DNA from: Hydrogenispora sp.
GTDB taxonomy: Bacteria > Bacillota > UBA4882 > UBA10575
Direction: 5' to 3'
DNA length: 55,147 bases
NCBI GenBank assembly: GCA_012837705.1
Contig: DUQQ01000051.1
Span: 1 to 55,147, forward strand
This document shows positions 45,320 through 53,882 of the stretch, one piece after another (within the stretch, counting starts at the first letter, position 1; the number at the start of each line of letters is the position of its first letter). Under the pieces are notes generated by a model. The model did no database searches and was not told the DNA's origin. It worked only from the letters and a program-made list of their open reading frames with translations. The position numbers and the translations under genes are program-made.

Positions 45320-45502
45320 GTGGCCGAAGTCAAGATCGGGAAAAACGAATCCCTAGATAGTGCCCTGCGCCGGTTTAAGCGACAGTGTCAGCGCTCAGGG
45401 ATCCTGGCGGAAGTTAGAAGACGTGAGCATTATGATAAGCCTAGCGTACGACGGAAAAAGAAATCGGAAGCCGCCCGAAAGAAAAGCAAGCGATTTTCCT
45501 AA
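45320..45502 (+). CDS. rpsU: 30S ribosomal protein S21
   Basis: The 60-residue protein starts [20 protein letters not shown] and ends in an Arg/Lys-rich tail, as usual for bS21. S21 assists initiation on the small subunit near the anti-Shine-Dalgarno region. The start is GTG 45320 behind GGGGAGGGAAG. It has its own promoter and terminator, so it can be expressed apart from mtaB and nfeD. Confidence 0.97.
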   Translation: MAEVKIGKNESLDSALRRFKRQCQRSGILAEVRRREHYDKPSVRRKKKSEAARKKSKRFS

Positions 45503-45511
45503 TGGTCTCTC

Positions 45512-45542
45512 AAGGTTCACCCGTAATAAGGTGAACCTTTTT
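45512..45542 (+). terminator. Terminator of rpsU
   Basis: AAGGTTCACC (45512-45521) pairs with GGTGAACCTT (45530-45539), followed by T's. Confidence 0.9.
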
Positions 45543-45676
45543 GCTGTTTCATAAATATAACTTAAAACAGGAAACTAATCTGCGGTTTACCGCGTTTAAG
45601 CAAAGTGTATATCTGTTTTCAACAGGCTAACTGCTGTTCATATTGGGTAAAGGTAAAAGATGAGGGGGGTTGTGGG

Positions 45677-47032
45677 GTGAAGCGGAAAAAATTCATAAAA
45701 ATTAGTCCATTTACCGTTATTCTCTTGATTATTGCTTTGGTGGTTACGGTCTTCTCTTATCGAAACGCCGGTGATGAGGAGGCGGATTTACTTTATATCA
45801 TCCCTTTGGAAGGGAATATCTCTGGGGGGACGGCCGATTTTATCCTACGGGCTTTGGCCGAAGCCCAGCAGCGACAGGCGGATGGAATTATATTAGTGCT
45901 AAAAACCTTTGGCGGCTATGCCGATTCGATGACGGAAATTGGCGATGCGATCAGCAAGTCGAAGATTCCGGTGGATGTCTTTGTTGAAGGGCGTGCGATC
46001 TCGGCCGGGGCCTACATTGCCTTGTGCGGTAACCGGATTGTAATCTCTCCCGATGGCGTCCTTGGTGCTTCGCAACCCTTAGTGACCGATGGTACGCCCG
46101 CTCCGGAAAAAACGATTGCGGCCTTTCGGAAGATGTTCCGTGCGGTTGCGGAAGCGCGCGCCCAGCGTAAGGGGATCGACCTTGATCCGCGTATCGCCGA
46201 GGCGATGGTCGATCCAGCGGTCGAAGTCGAGGGGGTCGTGGCAAAAGGGGAGATTCTTGCACTTACCGCCCGCGAGGCTTTAGATTATAACTATGCCGAT
46301 TTGATGGCGGATAATCTAAATGAAGCCATTATTGCCTTGGGATTTGAAGATTTGGCGACGGTCTATGTCAAACAGACTCCCGTGGAGAGTTTGGTGCGGT
46401 TTTTAACCGATCCGGTGATCAGTCCGCTCTTGTTGACCATTGGTTTTACCGCCTTGATGATCGAAGTTTTTACCGCTGGGTTCGGAGTAGCCGGGATTAT
46501 CGGTATTATCTCTCTGTTCTTATTTTTTGGGGCGCGTATGTTTTCGGGGTTGGCTGGAATGGAAGTGATCTTTCTCTTCTTTCTGGGCCTGATCTTACTG
46601 GTGGTGGAAGCCTTTTTCGTACCAGGTTTCGGTTTTGCCGGGATTTTCGGTTTAATTTCGATGGGAGGAAGCATCATTTTATCCTACGCTTCCAGTGGGC
46701 AAGGGGTTGCCGCCTTGGCGATCGCTCTCACCTGGTCTTTCTTCCTGGTTTCCCTGATTTTTCAGTATCTTAAGAGCAGTTCCTTTATGAGTCGCATTGT
46801 TTTAAAGACGGCCGCGGAAAAGGAAAAGGGCTATTCGGCGGTTCCCACCTATCAGCAATACCTAGGGGAAGTGGGGGTCGTCGTTCATCCGCTGCGCCCG
46901 TCGGGTGTGATTGAGATGGCCGACGGGAAGCGGTTGGATGTGGTTTCGGAGGGGGCCTTTATTCCGGCCGGCCAAAAGGTTAAAGTGGTCGCGATTGAAG
47001 GCAGGAGAATATTAGTGCGTAGCGAAGGGTAA
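45677..47032 (+). CDS. NfeD family membrane protease (ClpP-class, YqeZ-like)
   Basis: The 451-residue protein has one N-terminal membrane segment and a ClpP/S49-type domain with oxyanion KTFGGYADS and a Ser in GRAISAGAYIAL near 118. Five or so membrane helices follow (about 240-380), then a C-terminal OB-fold NfeD domain. NfeD proteins act with flotillin/stomatin partners, and floA follows directly. The start is GTG 45677 behind a GGGGGG ribosome site; the 24 residues ahead in the longer frame lack one. Confidence 0.92.
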   Translation: MKRKKFIKISPFTVILLIIALVVTVFSYRNAGDEEADLLYIIPLEGNISGGTADFILRALAEAQQRQADGIILVLKTFGGYADSMTEIGDAISKSKIPVDVFVEGRAISAGAYIALCGNRIVISPDGVLGASQPLVTDGTPAPEKTIAAFRKMFRAVAEARAQRKGIDLDPRIAEAMVDPAVEVEGVVAKGEILALTAREALDYNYADLMADNLNEAIIALGFEDLATVYVKQTPVESLVRFLTDPVISPLLLTIGFTALMIEVFTAGFGVAGIIGIISLFLFFGARMFSGLAGMEVIFLFFLGLILLVVEAFFVPGFGFAGIFGLISMGGSIILSYASSGQGVAALAIALTWSFFLVSLIFQYLKSSSFMSRIVLKTAAEKEKGYSAVPTYQQYLGEVGVVVHPLRPSGVIEMADGKRLDVVSEGAFIPAGQKVKVVAIEGRRILVRSEG

Positions 47033-47053
47033 AATTACCAACAGGCTGGTTAT

Positions 47054-47164
47054 AGAGACGGCATAATTTATGATTGCAGATATATCTCTGCTTTAAACAG
47101 TGAAGCGCTTTTGCCGAATTATAGTGTTTAAGGGTGGTTCCGTGGGGGTAATTGTGCCGTCTCT
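47054..47164. repeat. Multi-branched inverted repeat before floA
   Basis: AGAGACGGCA (47054-47063) and TGCCGTCTCT (47155-47164) are perfect inverted copies 91 bases apart. Between them lie GCAGA/TCTGC (near 47075-47091) and CTTTAAAC/GTTTAAGG (near 47092 and 47126), giving a closed junction of about 111 bases. It may be a cis-acting RNA for floA or a small mobile repeat. Class not recognised. Confidence 0.45.
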
Positions 47165-47194
47165 GAAGATAAATAAGGAACGGGGTGTTGTTAA

Positions 47195-48184
47195 ATGGAG
47201 TTGTTTTCCATCTTTGGGTTCGCATTGGTGATCGTTTTTGTGCTTCTCTTCTTCAACTTTATTCCGGTCGGCTTATGGATTTCTGCCCTAGCGGCCGGGG
47301 TTAGCATCCGGATCTGGACCCTCTTTGCCATGCGTTTAAGACGGGTTCCGCCCTCCCGGATTGTTTTGCCGATGATTAAGGCGGAGAAAGCGGGATTGGA
47401 GATCACCGTGGATAAACTGGAAGCCCACTATTTAGCCGGCGGTAATGTGGACCGGGTGATCGATGCTTTGATCGCGGCCCAACGGGCGGAGATCAATTTG
47501 ACCTTTGAACGGGCGGCGGCTATTGATCTGGCTGGACGAAATGTACTGGAAGCGGTACAGATGAGTGTTAACCCGCGGGTAATCGAGACCCCGGAGATCT
47601 CGGCGGTGGCGAAAGACGGTATTGAACTGAAGGCGAAAGCCCGGGTTACTGTCCGCGCCAATATTGACCGCCTTGTTGGTGGTGCCGGTGAAGCCACGAT
47701 CATTGCCCGCGTGGGCGAGGGGATTGTTACGACCGTGGGCTCATCGGAGAGTCATAAAGATGTTCTCGAGAATCCGGACCGGATCTCCCAAACCGTATTG
47801 GAAAAGGGACTGGATGCTGGAACTGCCTTTGAGATCCTCTCCATTGATATTGCCGACGTGGATGTGGGCCGGAATATCGGGGCCAAACTCCAGATCGACC
47901 AAGCGGAGGCCGATAAGAACATTGCGCAGGCGAAAGCGTCGGAACGGCGGTTTGCGGCGCTTGCGCGGGAGCAAGAGATGAAAGCGCAGGTTCAAGAGAT
48001 GCGGGCCCGCGTAGTGGAAGCCGAGGCCGAGGTACCACGGGCTTTAGCGGAAGCGCTACGGTCAGGAAAGATTGGGGTAATGGATTACTACCAGCTCCAG
48101 AATATTCAGGCCGATACGGCGATGCGCGATGCCATCGGTAAGGGACCAAAGGTGAACGAGTCCACCGATGACATTAAGAAATAG
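47195..48184 (+). CDS. floA: Flotillin-like protein FloA
   Basis: The 329-residue protein has an N-terminal membrane hairpin (residues 3-42), then a SPFH/band-7 like region with [37 protein letters not shown], the FloA hallmark. A coiled Ala/Glu-rich segment (about 235-290) precedes the conserved [15 protein letters not shown]. It organises membrane microdomains. AAGGAACGGGG lies before the ATG. It is downstream of nfeD, the usual yqeZ-floA pair. Confidence 0.96.
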   Translation: MELFSIFGFALVIVFVLLFFNFIPVGLWISALAAGVSIRIWTLFAMRLRRVPPSRIVLPMIKAEKAGLEITVDKLEAHYLAGGNVDRVIDALIAAQRAEINLTFERAAAIDLAGRNVLEAVQMSVNPRVIETPEISAVAKDGIELKAKARVTVRANIDRLVGGAGEATIIARVGEGIVTTVGSSESHKDVLENPDRISQTVLEKGLDAGTAFEILSIDIADVDVGRNIGAKLQIDQAEADKNIAQAKASERRFAALAREQEMKAQVQEMRARVVEAEAEVPRALAEALRSGKIGVMDYYQLQNIQADTAMRDAIGKGPKVNESTDDIKK

Positions 48185-48195
48185 GAGTGGATTGG

Positions 48196-48699
48196 ATGGG
48201 TTGGATCTGGGTTATATTCGTGTTGTTTTCCGTTCTGAGTAATATCCTGGAAAAGTTGATGGCCGAACAAAAAGCCTCGAGACCGGTTAAACCCCGCAAA
48301 GAAGGGGGCCAGCCGCTTCCGCCCGCTCTACCCTTTCCTCCTTTTCTGATGGATGAGGTGGAAGCGGAAAGGGAGCCGATTGAAGCCTTACCAAAAGCGA
48401 AGACAGATTTGCCGTCGACTTCTGATGGAAAGATGGCCCCTGCTAACCTTTGGGGACATCCACAGGAACAGGAGAAGAAGATGGCAGATGAGGAGTGGGA
48501 CCGCCTCTTTAACCAGGAGAATGGGTTTGAGGAGGAAGATCTTGGGGCCGTCTATTATACAGACGCCGATGAAGCCGTGAAGTTAGAAGACCCCGCCGGG
48601 CGGGAGATTGACAATACCAGGTTTTACGATGCCCTTATCTTGGCGCATGTCTTGCCCCGGCCGGATTTTCGGAGCGCTCCTTGGCGGCGTCGTTTGTGA
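48196..48699 (+). CDS. Membrane-anchored acidic protein of unknown function
   Basis: The 167-residue protein has one N-terminal membrane segment (residues 2-18), then Pro-rich and acidic stretches, and ends in PWRRRL. No family is recognised. It occupies the place of yqfB after floA in Firmicutes. ATG 48196 is 8 bases from AGGAG (48183-48187); the GTG at 48187 overlaps that site. It is probably last in the nfeD-floA unit, with a terminator downstream. Confidence 0.75.
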   Translation: MGWIWVIFVLFSVLSNILEKLMAEQKASRPVKPRKEGGQPLPPALPFPPFLMDEVEAEREPIEALPKAKTDLPSTSDGKMAPANLWGHPQEQEKKMADEEWDRLFNQENGFEEEDLGAVYYTDADEAVKLEDPAGREIDNTRFYDALILAHVLPRPDFRSAPWRRRL

Positions 48700-48742
48700 G
48701 ATGAAAAGATTGATCGGTCTGCGGGATGAAGAGCGGGAAGCC

Positions 48743-48776
48743 AAAAGTTGGTTGCGAAGATGCAACCAACTTTTTT
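48743..48776 (+). terminator. Terminator of the nfeD-floA unit
   Basis: AAAAGTTGGTTGC (48743-48755) pairs with GCAACCAACTTTT (48762-48774), followed by T's to 48776. Confidence 0.92.
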
Positions 48777-48912
48777 GCAATAATTAGGGGGAAAAATAGG
48801 GTTAGCACTGATGTATACTTAATACTTAGCAAGGTTTAGGGATTTATGACGGAAAAGATGATATAATCGATAGAAAGTTTTTTCTTATTAATTTAGCCTC
48901 GGAGGTGACCAA

Positions 48913-50310
48913 ATGCTGGAGTTTAACGAAAGAAGCAATACGTTGGAGCAATCGGCTTATAAATATACGTTGCAGGATGTTAAAAAACCCAATCTGTACC
49001 GGCATTTATACAACTATGATGAAGTGCCGAAGATTCCATTTAACCACCGGCATGTGCCAATGCGCCCCCCGAAGGAGATTTGGATTACAGACACGACTTT
49101 TCGGGATGGGCAGCAAGCGCGCGAACCTTATACGGTTGAGCAGATTGTGCACCTATACAAGTTGTTACACAAATTAGGCGGCCCGAAGGGAATTATCCGC
49201 CAGTCCGAATTCTTCCTCTACAGTAAGAAGGATCAAGAAGCGGTTGAACGCTGTATGGACTTGGGCTACGAATATCCCCAGATTACCAGTTGGATCCGGG
49301 CGGTGAAGGAAGACTTTCAACTGGTTAAAAATATGGGGATTAAAGAAACGGGGATTCTGGCTAGCGCTTCCGATTATCACATCTTTAACAAACTGAAGAT
49401 GACTCGAAAACAAGCCATGGAACAGTATCTTTCTATTGTCAAATCTGCGCTGGAGATTGGGATCATTCCCCGGGTTCACCTGGAAGATATCACACGGGCT
49501 GATTTTTACGGCTTTGTTGTTCCCTTTGCGATTGAGCTTAACAAGCTATCTGAAGAAAGTGGTATTCCCATTAAGATCCGGGCTTGTGACACGATGGGCT
49601 TTGGGGTTAGTTATCCTGGGGTCGCCCTCCCCCGCAGTGTACCGGGGATCATTTACGGCTTGTGGCATCATGCCGGTTTCCCCAGTGAGCAATTGGAGTG
49701 GCATGGCCATAACGATTTTTACCGGGCGGTGGCCAATGCCGGAACGGCATGGCTTTACGGTTGTTCCGGGGTGAACTGCACCTTGTTGGGAATTGGCGAA
49801 AGAACAGGAAATTGCCCCCTGGAAGCGATGGTTTTTGAGTATGCCGCGCTCCGCGGTACTTTAGACGGGATGGACCCGACGGTGATTACTGAGATTGCCG
49901 AGTATTATACCAAGGAATTAAACTACCGGATTCCACCGATGACGCCGTTTGTCGGGCGCTATTTCAATTTTACCCGGGCGGGGATCCACGCCGATGGTCT
50001 CCTGAAAGATGAGGAGATCTATAACATCTTCAACACCGAAAAACTTTTGAACCGTCCAGTAGTGGTGGCCCTCAACCAAACTTCGGGGGCGGCGGGGATT
50101 GTCTTCTGGATTAACCAGCGTTTTAACCTGAAAGGGGATCAACGCCTTGACAAAAGGGACCCCCGCATCCAAAAGATTAAAGAGTGGATTGACCGGGAAT
50201 ACGCGGAAGGGCGTAACACCGTGATTGGCGACGAAGAAATGGAAGAAGTGATTAAAACTGAAACCCCTGACCTCTGGAAAGAGTTGGCGGCGCATGACCC
50301 CTATTGTTAG
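48913..50310 (+). CDS. Probable Re-citrate synthase (isopropylmalate/homocitrate synthase family)
   Basis: The 465-residue HMGL-like TIM-barrel protein has ITDTTFRDGQQAR (catalytic Arg-Asp, metal Asp), HLEDITRAD and the metal-binding HGHNDF with the later NCTLLGIGERTGNCPLE. It ends without the LeuA regulatory domain. This layout, with SEFFLYS and IRACDTMGFGVSYPG, fits the group that includes the Re-face citrate synthase of anaerobes, which condenses oxaloacetate and acetyl-CoA. Homocitrate, citramalate or isopropylmalate synthase remain possible. GGAGGTGA lies about 5 bases before ATG 48913. It is a single-gene unit with TATAAT at about 48861-48866. Confidence 0.8.
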   Translation: MLEFNERSNTLEQSAYKYTLQDVKKPNLYRHLYNYDEVPKIPFNHRHVPMRPPKEIWITDTTFRDGQQAREPYTVEQIVHLYKLLHKLGGPKGIIRQSEFFLYSKKDQEAVERCMDLGYEYPQITSWIRAVKEDFQLVKNMGIKETGILASASDYHIFNKLKMTRKQAMEQYLSIVKSALEIGIIPRVHLEDITRADFYGFVVPFAIELNKLSEESGIPIKIRACDTMGFGVSYPGVALPRSVPGIIYGLWHHAGFPSEQLEWHGHNDFYRAVANAGTAWLYGCSGVNCTLLGIGERTGNCPLEAMVFEYAALRGTLDGMDPTVITEIAEYYTKELNYRIPPMTPFVGRYFNFTRAGIHADGLLKDEEIYNIFNTEKLLNRPVVVALNQTSGAAGIVFWINQRFNLKGDQRLDKRDPRIQKIKEWIDREYAEGRNTVIGDEEMEEVIKTETPDLWKELAAHDPYC

Positions 50311-50334
50311 GGGATAATACAGGTGTTACCTTAT

Positions 50335-50367
50335 AGAGCCACGTTTGATACGGGTGGCTCTTTTTTT
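50335..50367 (+). terminator. Terminator
   Basis: AGAGCCAC (50335-50342) pairs with GTGGCTCT (50354-50361), followed by a run of T's. Confidence 0.92.
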
Positions 50368-50489
50368 ATATAATTATTACTAAAAGGTAAATTTATTAGA
50401 AATAGTTAGCAAAAAGACGAAAAGCAAAGATAACATGTAAAAATACGTCCTATTTCGCAACTAGGGATTTAGGAGATTGTAACAAAACG

Positions 50490-50498
50490 TGCTATAAT
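50490..50498 (+). promoter_or_regulatory. Extended -10 promoter for the sugar ABC transporter
   Basis: TGC followed by TATAAT (50493-50498) forms an extended -10; no good -35 lies 17 bases upstream. The start codon is about 46 bases downstream. Confidence 0.55.
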
Positions 50499-50544
50499 GA
50501 CATCGATGACACACGAGTTATAGCTTTAAGGAGGAGGAAGAAAC

Positions 50545-51456
50545 GTGGGCATGTTAAGCAAGGCCAAGGGGACGAGAAGAGCCTATTGGTTTATTCTACC
50601 GGCCGCTTTATGTATGTTGTTTGTTCACTTCATTCCAATTATCTGGGGGGCCTACATTAGTTTATTGGACCTTGATGTTTATACGCTAACCCAATGGACT
50701 TCGGCTCCCTTTGTTAAATTAGGAAATTATATTAAACTTTTTAGTGGCAAGTTTGCCGTTGGTCAGAGATTTTTGCGTTCGGTATATAACGTATTCGTTT
50801 ATGGACTGGTAACCATTCCCACCGGGTATATCATCGGATTATTAGTGGCACTTCTTTTAAACCGGAACTTTGTTGGTCGGACTTTTGTACGGGGTATAAT
50901 TTTGCTGCCATACATCACTCCCGACTCGGTGGCCTACAATGTATGGCGGTTTATCTTTCAGGCCCGGATTGGTCTAGTTAATAAATATCTTCTTAAATTT
51001 GGACTAATCCAGGAACCCTTGGTTTGGTTGGTGGGGAAACGTGCCTTAACTGCTGTAATTATCGCTAGTATCTGGAAGGGATGGCCCTTTGCCTGTCTTA
51101 TTTTACTAGCTGGTTTACAAGGAATTCCTGCTGAATTATACGAAGCGGCAAAGATTGATGGGGCTTCCGTTTGGCAACAGTTTAAGATGATTACCTTGCC
51201 GATGTTAGCTCCAGTGACCAAAACTTTGTTGCTGCTCAATGTAATCTGGAATTTCCACGCTTATAACCAGTTCTATATTTTACTTGGGGGTAGCGTTGGT
51301 GAAGCCCATGTTCCTTCTACTTTCATTATGCAGGAAGCCTTTACTAATCTCCACTATGGAATGGGTTCGGCAATGTCTGTTGTTTTAATGATACTGATCG
51401 TGATATTAATTGCTATTTTACTAAGGAGTAAGAGGAGGGCTAGCTATGAAAGCTGA
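50545..51456 (+). CDS. Sugar ABC transporter permease (MalF/LacF-like)
   Basis: The 303-residue protein has six membrane segments and the permease EAA loop ELYEAAKIDGASVWQQFKMITLPML near 190-215. It forms the channel with the next permease for a CUT1-type sugar importer. The start is GTG 50545 behind AAGGAGGAGG. No ATPase gene is in the cluster, so a shared MsiK-type ATPase encoded elsewhere is likely. The neighbouring cellobiose phosphorylase suggests cellobiose or cellodextrin as substrate. Confidence 0.92.
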   Translation: MGMLSKAKGTRRAYWFILPAALCMLFVHFIPIIWGAYISLLDLDVYTLTQWTSAPFVKLGNYIKLFSGKFAVGQRFLRSVYNVFVYGLVTIPTGYIIGLLVALLLNRNFVGRTFVRGIILLPYITPDSVAYNVWRFIFQARIGLVNKYLLKFGLIQEPLVWLVGKRALTAVIIASIWKGWPFACLILLAGLQGIPAELYEAAKIDGASVWQQFKMITLPMLAPVTKTLLLLNVIWNFHAYNQFYILLGGSVGEAHVPSTFIMQEAFTNLHYGMGSAMSVVLMILIVILIAILLRSKRRASYES

Positions 51457-52375
51457 AATGCAACAGTCATCGAGATTCACTCTTAATGAAATATCAAGGA
51501 AAAAGCTGTTTACGAAAGAAGTAGTGTTGCGGATTCTACTATATCTTGGTGTATTTCTCGTTTTGGTGATAGTGTTAGCTCCTTACCTCTGGATGGTTTC
51601 CGGTTCGTTTAAAACCTCGTTGGAGATTCAGGCGGCTGATGTAACCCGTCCGGACTTAGAACCGCGGTGGATTCCACGGACATTTACCTTAGAAAATTAC
51701 GCTAAGATCAATAAAACTGTGCCGATGCTTGATTATTTCCGGAACAGTATCATAATTAGCCTTGGGACAATGTTCTTTTCGATTATAATCAGTATTACCG
51801 CGGCTTATGCCCTCTCTCGGTACAATTTCAAGGGCAAAACGGCCGTCACTTTAGGAGTCGCCTCCACCCAGCTGTTTCCGGGAATCGCCTTTCTTATTCC
51901 CTACTTTATTCTGTTCACCCTTATCAACCGGTATTTCGGGATCCAGTTAAGGAATACCTACCCGGGAATGATCCTGACCTATACTACATTTGCCATTCCT
52001 TTTAGTATTTTGATGCTTCGGAATTTTTTAGATACGGTCCCTCGGGAGATTGATGAACAAGCCCAAATTGATGGCTGTTCTCCTTTGGGTGCTCTTTTTC
52101 GGGTGATTATTCCGCTTTCGGCACCGGGGATTGTTGCCGTTGGGATCTACTCCTTCATTATGGCTTGGAATGAAGTCCTTTTTGCTTCAATTTTGACGGG
52201 GAGAGCGACCAAGACGGTGGCTGTTGGAATTTTAGAGTATATTACTCAACAGCAGTCGAGGTGGTCCCAGATGATGGCTGCTTGTATTATCATCTCGATT
52301 CCGGTATTGCTTCTCTTCACATTTATGCAAAGGTATATAGTCGAAGGTATAGTTAGTGGTGCAACTAAAGGCTGA
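51446..52375 (+). CDS. Sugar ABC transporter permease (MalG-like)
   Basis: The 309-residue second permease has an N-terminal cytoplasmic tail, six membrane segments and the EAA loop EIDEQAQIDGCSPLGALFRVIIPL near 205-225. It overlaps the first permease gene by 11 bases, so the pair is coupled. AGGAGGG lies 7-8 bases before the ATG. Order permease-permease-binding protein is reversed relative to many CUT1 operons. Confidence 0.93.
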   Translation: MKAEMQQSSRFTLNEISRKKLFTKEVVLRILLYLGVFLVLVIVLAPYLWMVSGSFKTSLEIQAADVTRPDLEPRWIPRTFTLENYAKINKTVPMLDYFRNSIIISLGTMFFSIIISITAAYALSRYNFKGKTAVTLGVASTQLFPGIAFLIPYFILFTLINRYFGIQLRNTYPGMILTYTTFAIPFSILMLRNFLDTVPREIDEQAQIDGCSPLGALFRVIIPLSAPGIVAVGIYSFIMAWNEVLFASILTGRATKTVAVGILEYITQQQSRWSQMMAACIIISIPVLLLFTFMQRYIVEGIVSGATKG

Positions 52376-52484
52376 ATCAGAGAACTGATTCGGATAGTAA
52401 AGGGGGGATTTATGGTTTCTGACGGGCTAACCACCTCAAAGTACTCAAAATAGTTAATAATGAAATTTTAGGAGGGAAATTTTT

Positions 52485-53756
52485 ATGTCGAAACGGGTAA
52501 GAACTGTATTTTTGGGGATCGTTTTAAGCTTAGTTCTTTTGACATCGTTGGCAGTCAGCGGGCAATCGAAGTCGATTACCTTCTGGTTGATGCCGAATGC
52601 TCCCGATGACACCCATATTCCTTGGTTGGAGCAGAAGGCTGCGGCTTTCCAAGCGAAAACCGGTGTGAAAGTTAACGTTGAGATTATCGGATGGGATGTA
52701 GCTTGGCAGCGGATTACTACCGCCATTGCCACTGGGGAAGGTGCGGATGTTTTCCAGGTTGGAACCACTTGGAACCCGCAGTTAGCTGCGACTGGTGGGC
52801 TTGAAGAGATCAAAATTAACGAGTTCGGCGGGAAAAATGCGTTCATGAACGCCAACTATGTATCGACCACCTATAAAAACAAAAGCTATGGTGTACCCTG
52901 GTTTGCTGAGACCCGTGCGCTCTTCTATAATGTGGATATGTTTAAAAAGGCTGGAGTACAACCGCCGAAGACCCATGATGAGCTCTACAAAGTAGCGGAG
53001 AAAATTGTGGCGACCTATGGTGAAGGTAGTGCGATCGCTTTAGCAGGGACCAATGCCCATGACATTTTACATAACTGGACGATTATTCTCTGGGCCAATG
53101 GTGGCGATCTATTAACAAAAGATAATAAGATGGCCATGTTCAATAACGATGCTGGTGTTAAAGCCATGCAATGGTACGTGGATTTAGTTCGGAGAGGTTA
53201 TGCGTCCAAGGCTTGTGCCGAGTATGATCAGAACCAAGCCGATGCGGCTTTCATCAACGGTAACGTTGCCATGTGTTACATGGGGCCCTGGAATATTGCT
53301 GGTATTGAACAACAGAACCCGGGTTTGAACTATGGTGTGGTTGAACCACCAGCAGGTCCCAAAGGAAAAGCTTCCTTCTCCGGTGGTAGTAACCTAGTGG
53401 TATTGAAAGCTAGCCGGAATAAGGCTGCCGCTAAAGAGTGGATCAAATTCCTCCTGGAGAAAGACAATATGGTCGAATACACCAAGAATCTGACCCACAT
53501 GCTGCCGGCACAGGTGGAAGTCTTTGCAGACCCCTACTATGATTCTGGTGTTTGGAAGACCTTCAAGACCACTCTGGAGTATTCCACTGCTTATCCGCCG
53601 TTGGCAACCTGGGGCGACATCGAGAACATCGTTAAGCAAGAGTTCGTTAACGTGTTGTCTGAGTATGTCGATGGTACCTACAACGACAATACGGTTAAAA
53701 AACATTTAGATGCGGCCGCCGATCGAGTCAACGATGTCTTAAAACGGGAAAGGTAA
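52485..53756 (+). CDS. Extracellular sugar-binding protein (family 1), non-lipidated
   Basis: The 423-residue protein has a signal peptide ending near LAVSG and the two-lobed family 1 fold: ITFWLMPNAPDD, AFQAKTGVKVNVE, GEGADVFQVGTTWNPQL and AFINGNVAMCYMGPWNIAG. There is no lipobox Cys at the signal end, so it should be a free periplasmic protein, as in Gram-negatives, not a lipoprotein as in monoderm Firmicutes. GGAGGG lies about 8 bases before the ATG. It follows the permeases by 109 bases and delivers substrate to them. Confidence 0.92.
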   Translation: MSKRVRTVFLGIVLSLVLLTSLAVSGQSKSITFWLMPNAPDDTHIPWLEQKAAAFQAKTGVKVNVEIIGWDVAWQRITTAIATGEGADVFQVGTTWNPQLAATGGLEEIKINEFGGKNAFMNANYVSTTYKNKSYGVPWFAETRALFYNVDMFKKAGVQPPKTHDELYKVAEKIVATYGEGSAIALAGTNAHDILHNWTIILWANGGDLLTKDNKMAMFNNDAGVKAMQWYVDLVRRGYASKACAEYDQNQADAAFINGNVAMCYMGPWNIAGIEQQNPGLNYGVVEPPAGPKGKASFSGGSNLVVLKASRNKAAAKEWIKFLLEKDNMVEYTKNLTHMLPAQVEVFADPYYDSGVWKTFKTTLEYSTAYPPLATWGDIENIVKQEFVNVLSEYVDGTYNDNTVKKHLDAAADRVNDVLKRER

Positions 53757-53771
53757 GGAGATGGCGTGCCG

Positions 53772-53801
53772 GGGAAGAGCGGAAACGCTCTTCCCTTTTT
53801 C
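53772..53801 (+). terminator. Terminator after the binding protein
   Basis: GGGAAGAGCG (53772-53781), loop GAAA, CGCTCTTCCC (53786-53795) and T's. The GNRA-type loop makes it very stable; it separates the transporter from the phosphorylase gene. Confidence 0.92.
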
Positions 53802-53882
53802 CTTCAAAATATGGATACTCGTAAAGGCATTTTCTAGGTGGGACGGTGTTTTCTTATAAAGTAGGAACGGAGGTCCAAGAGG

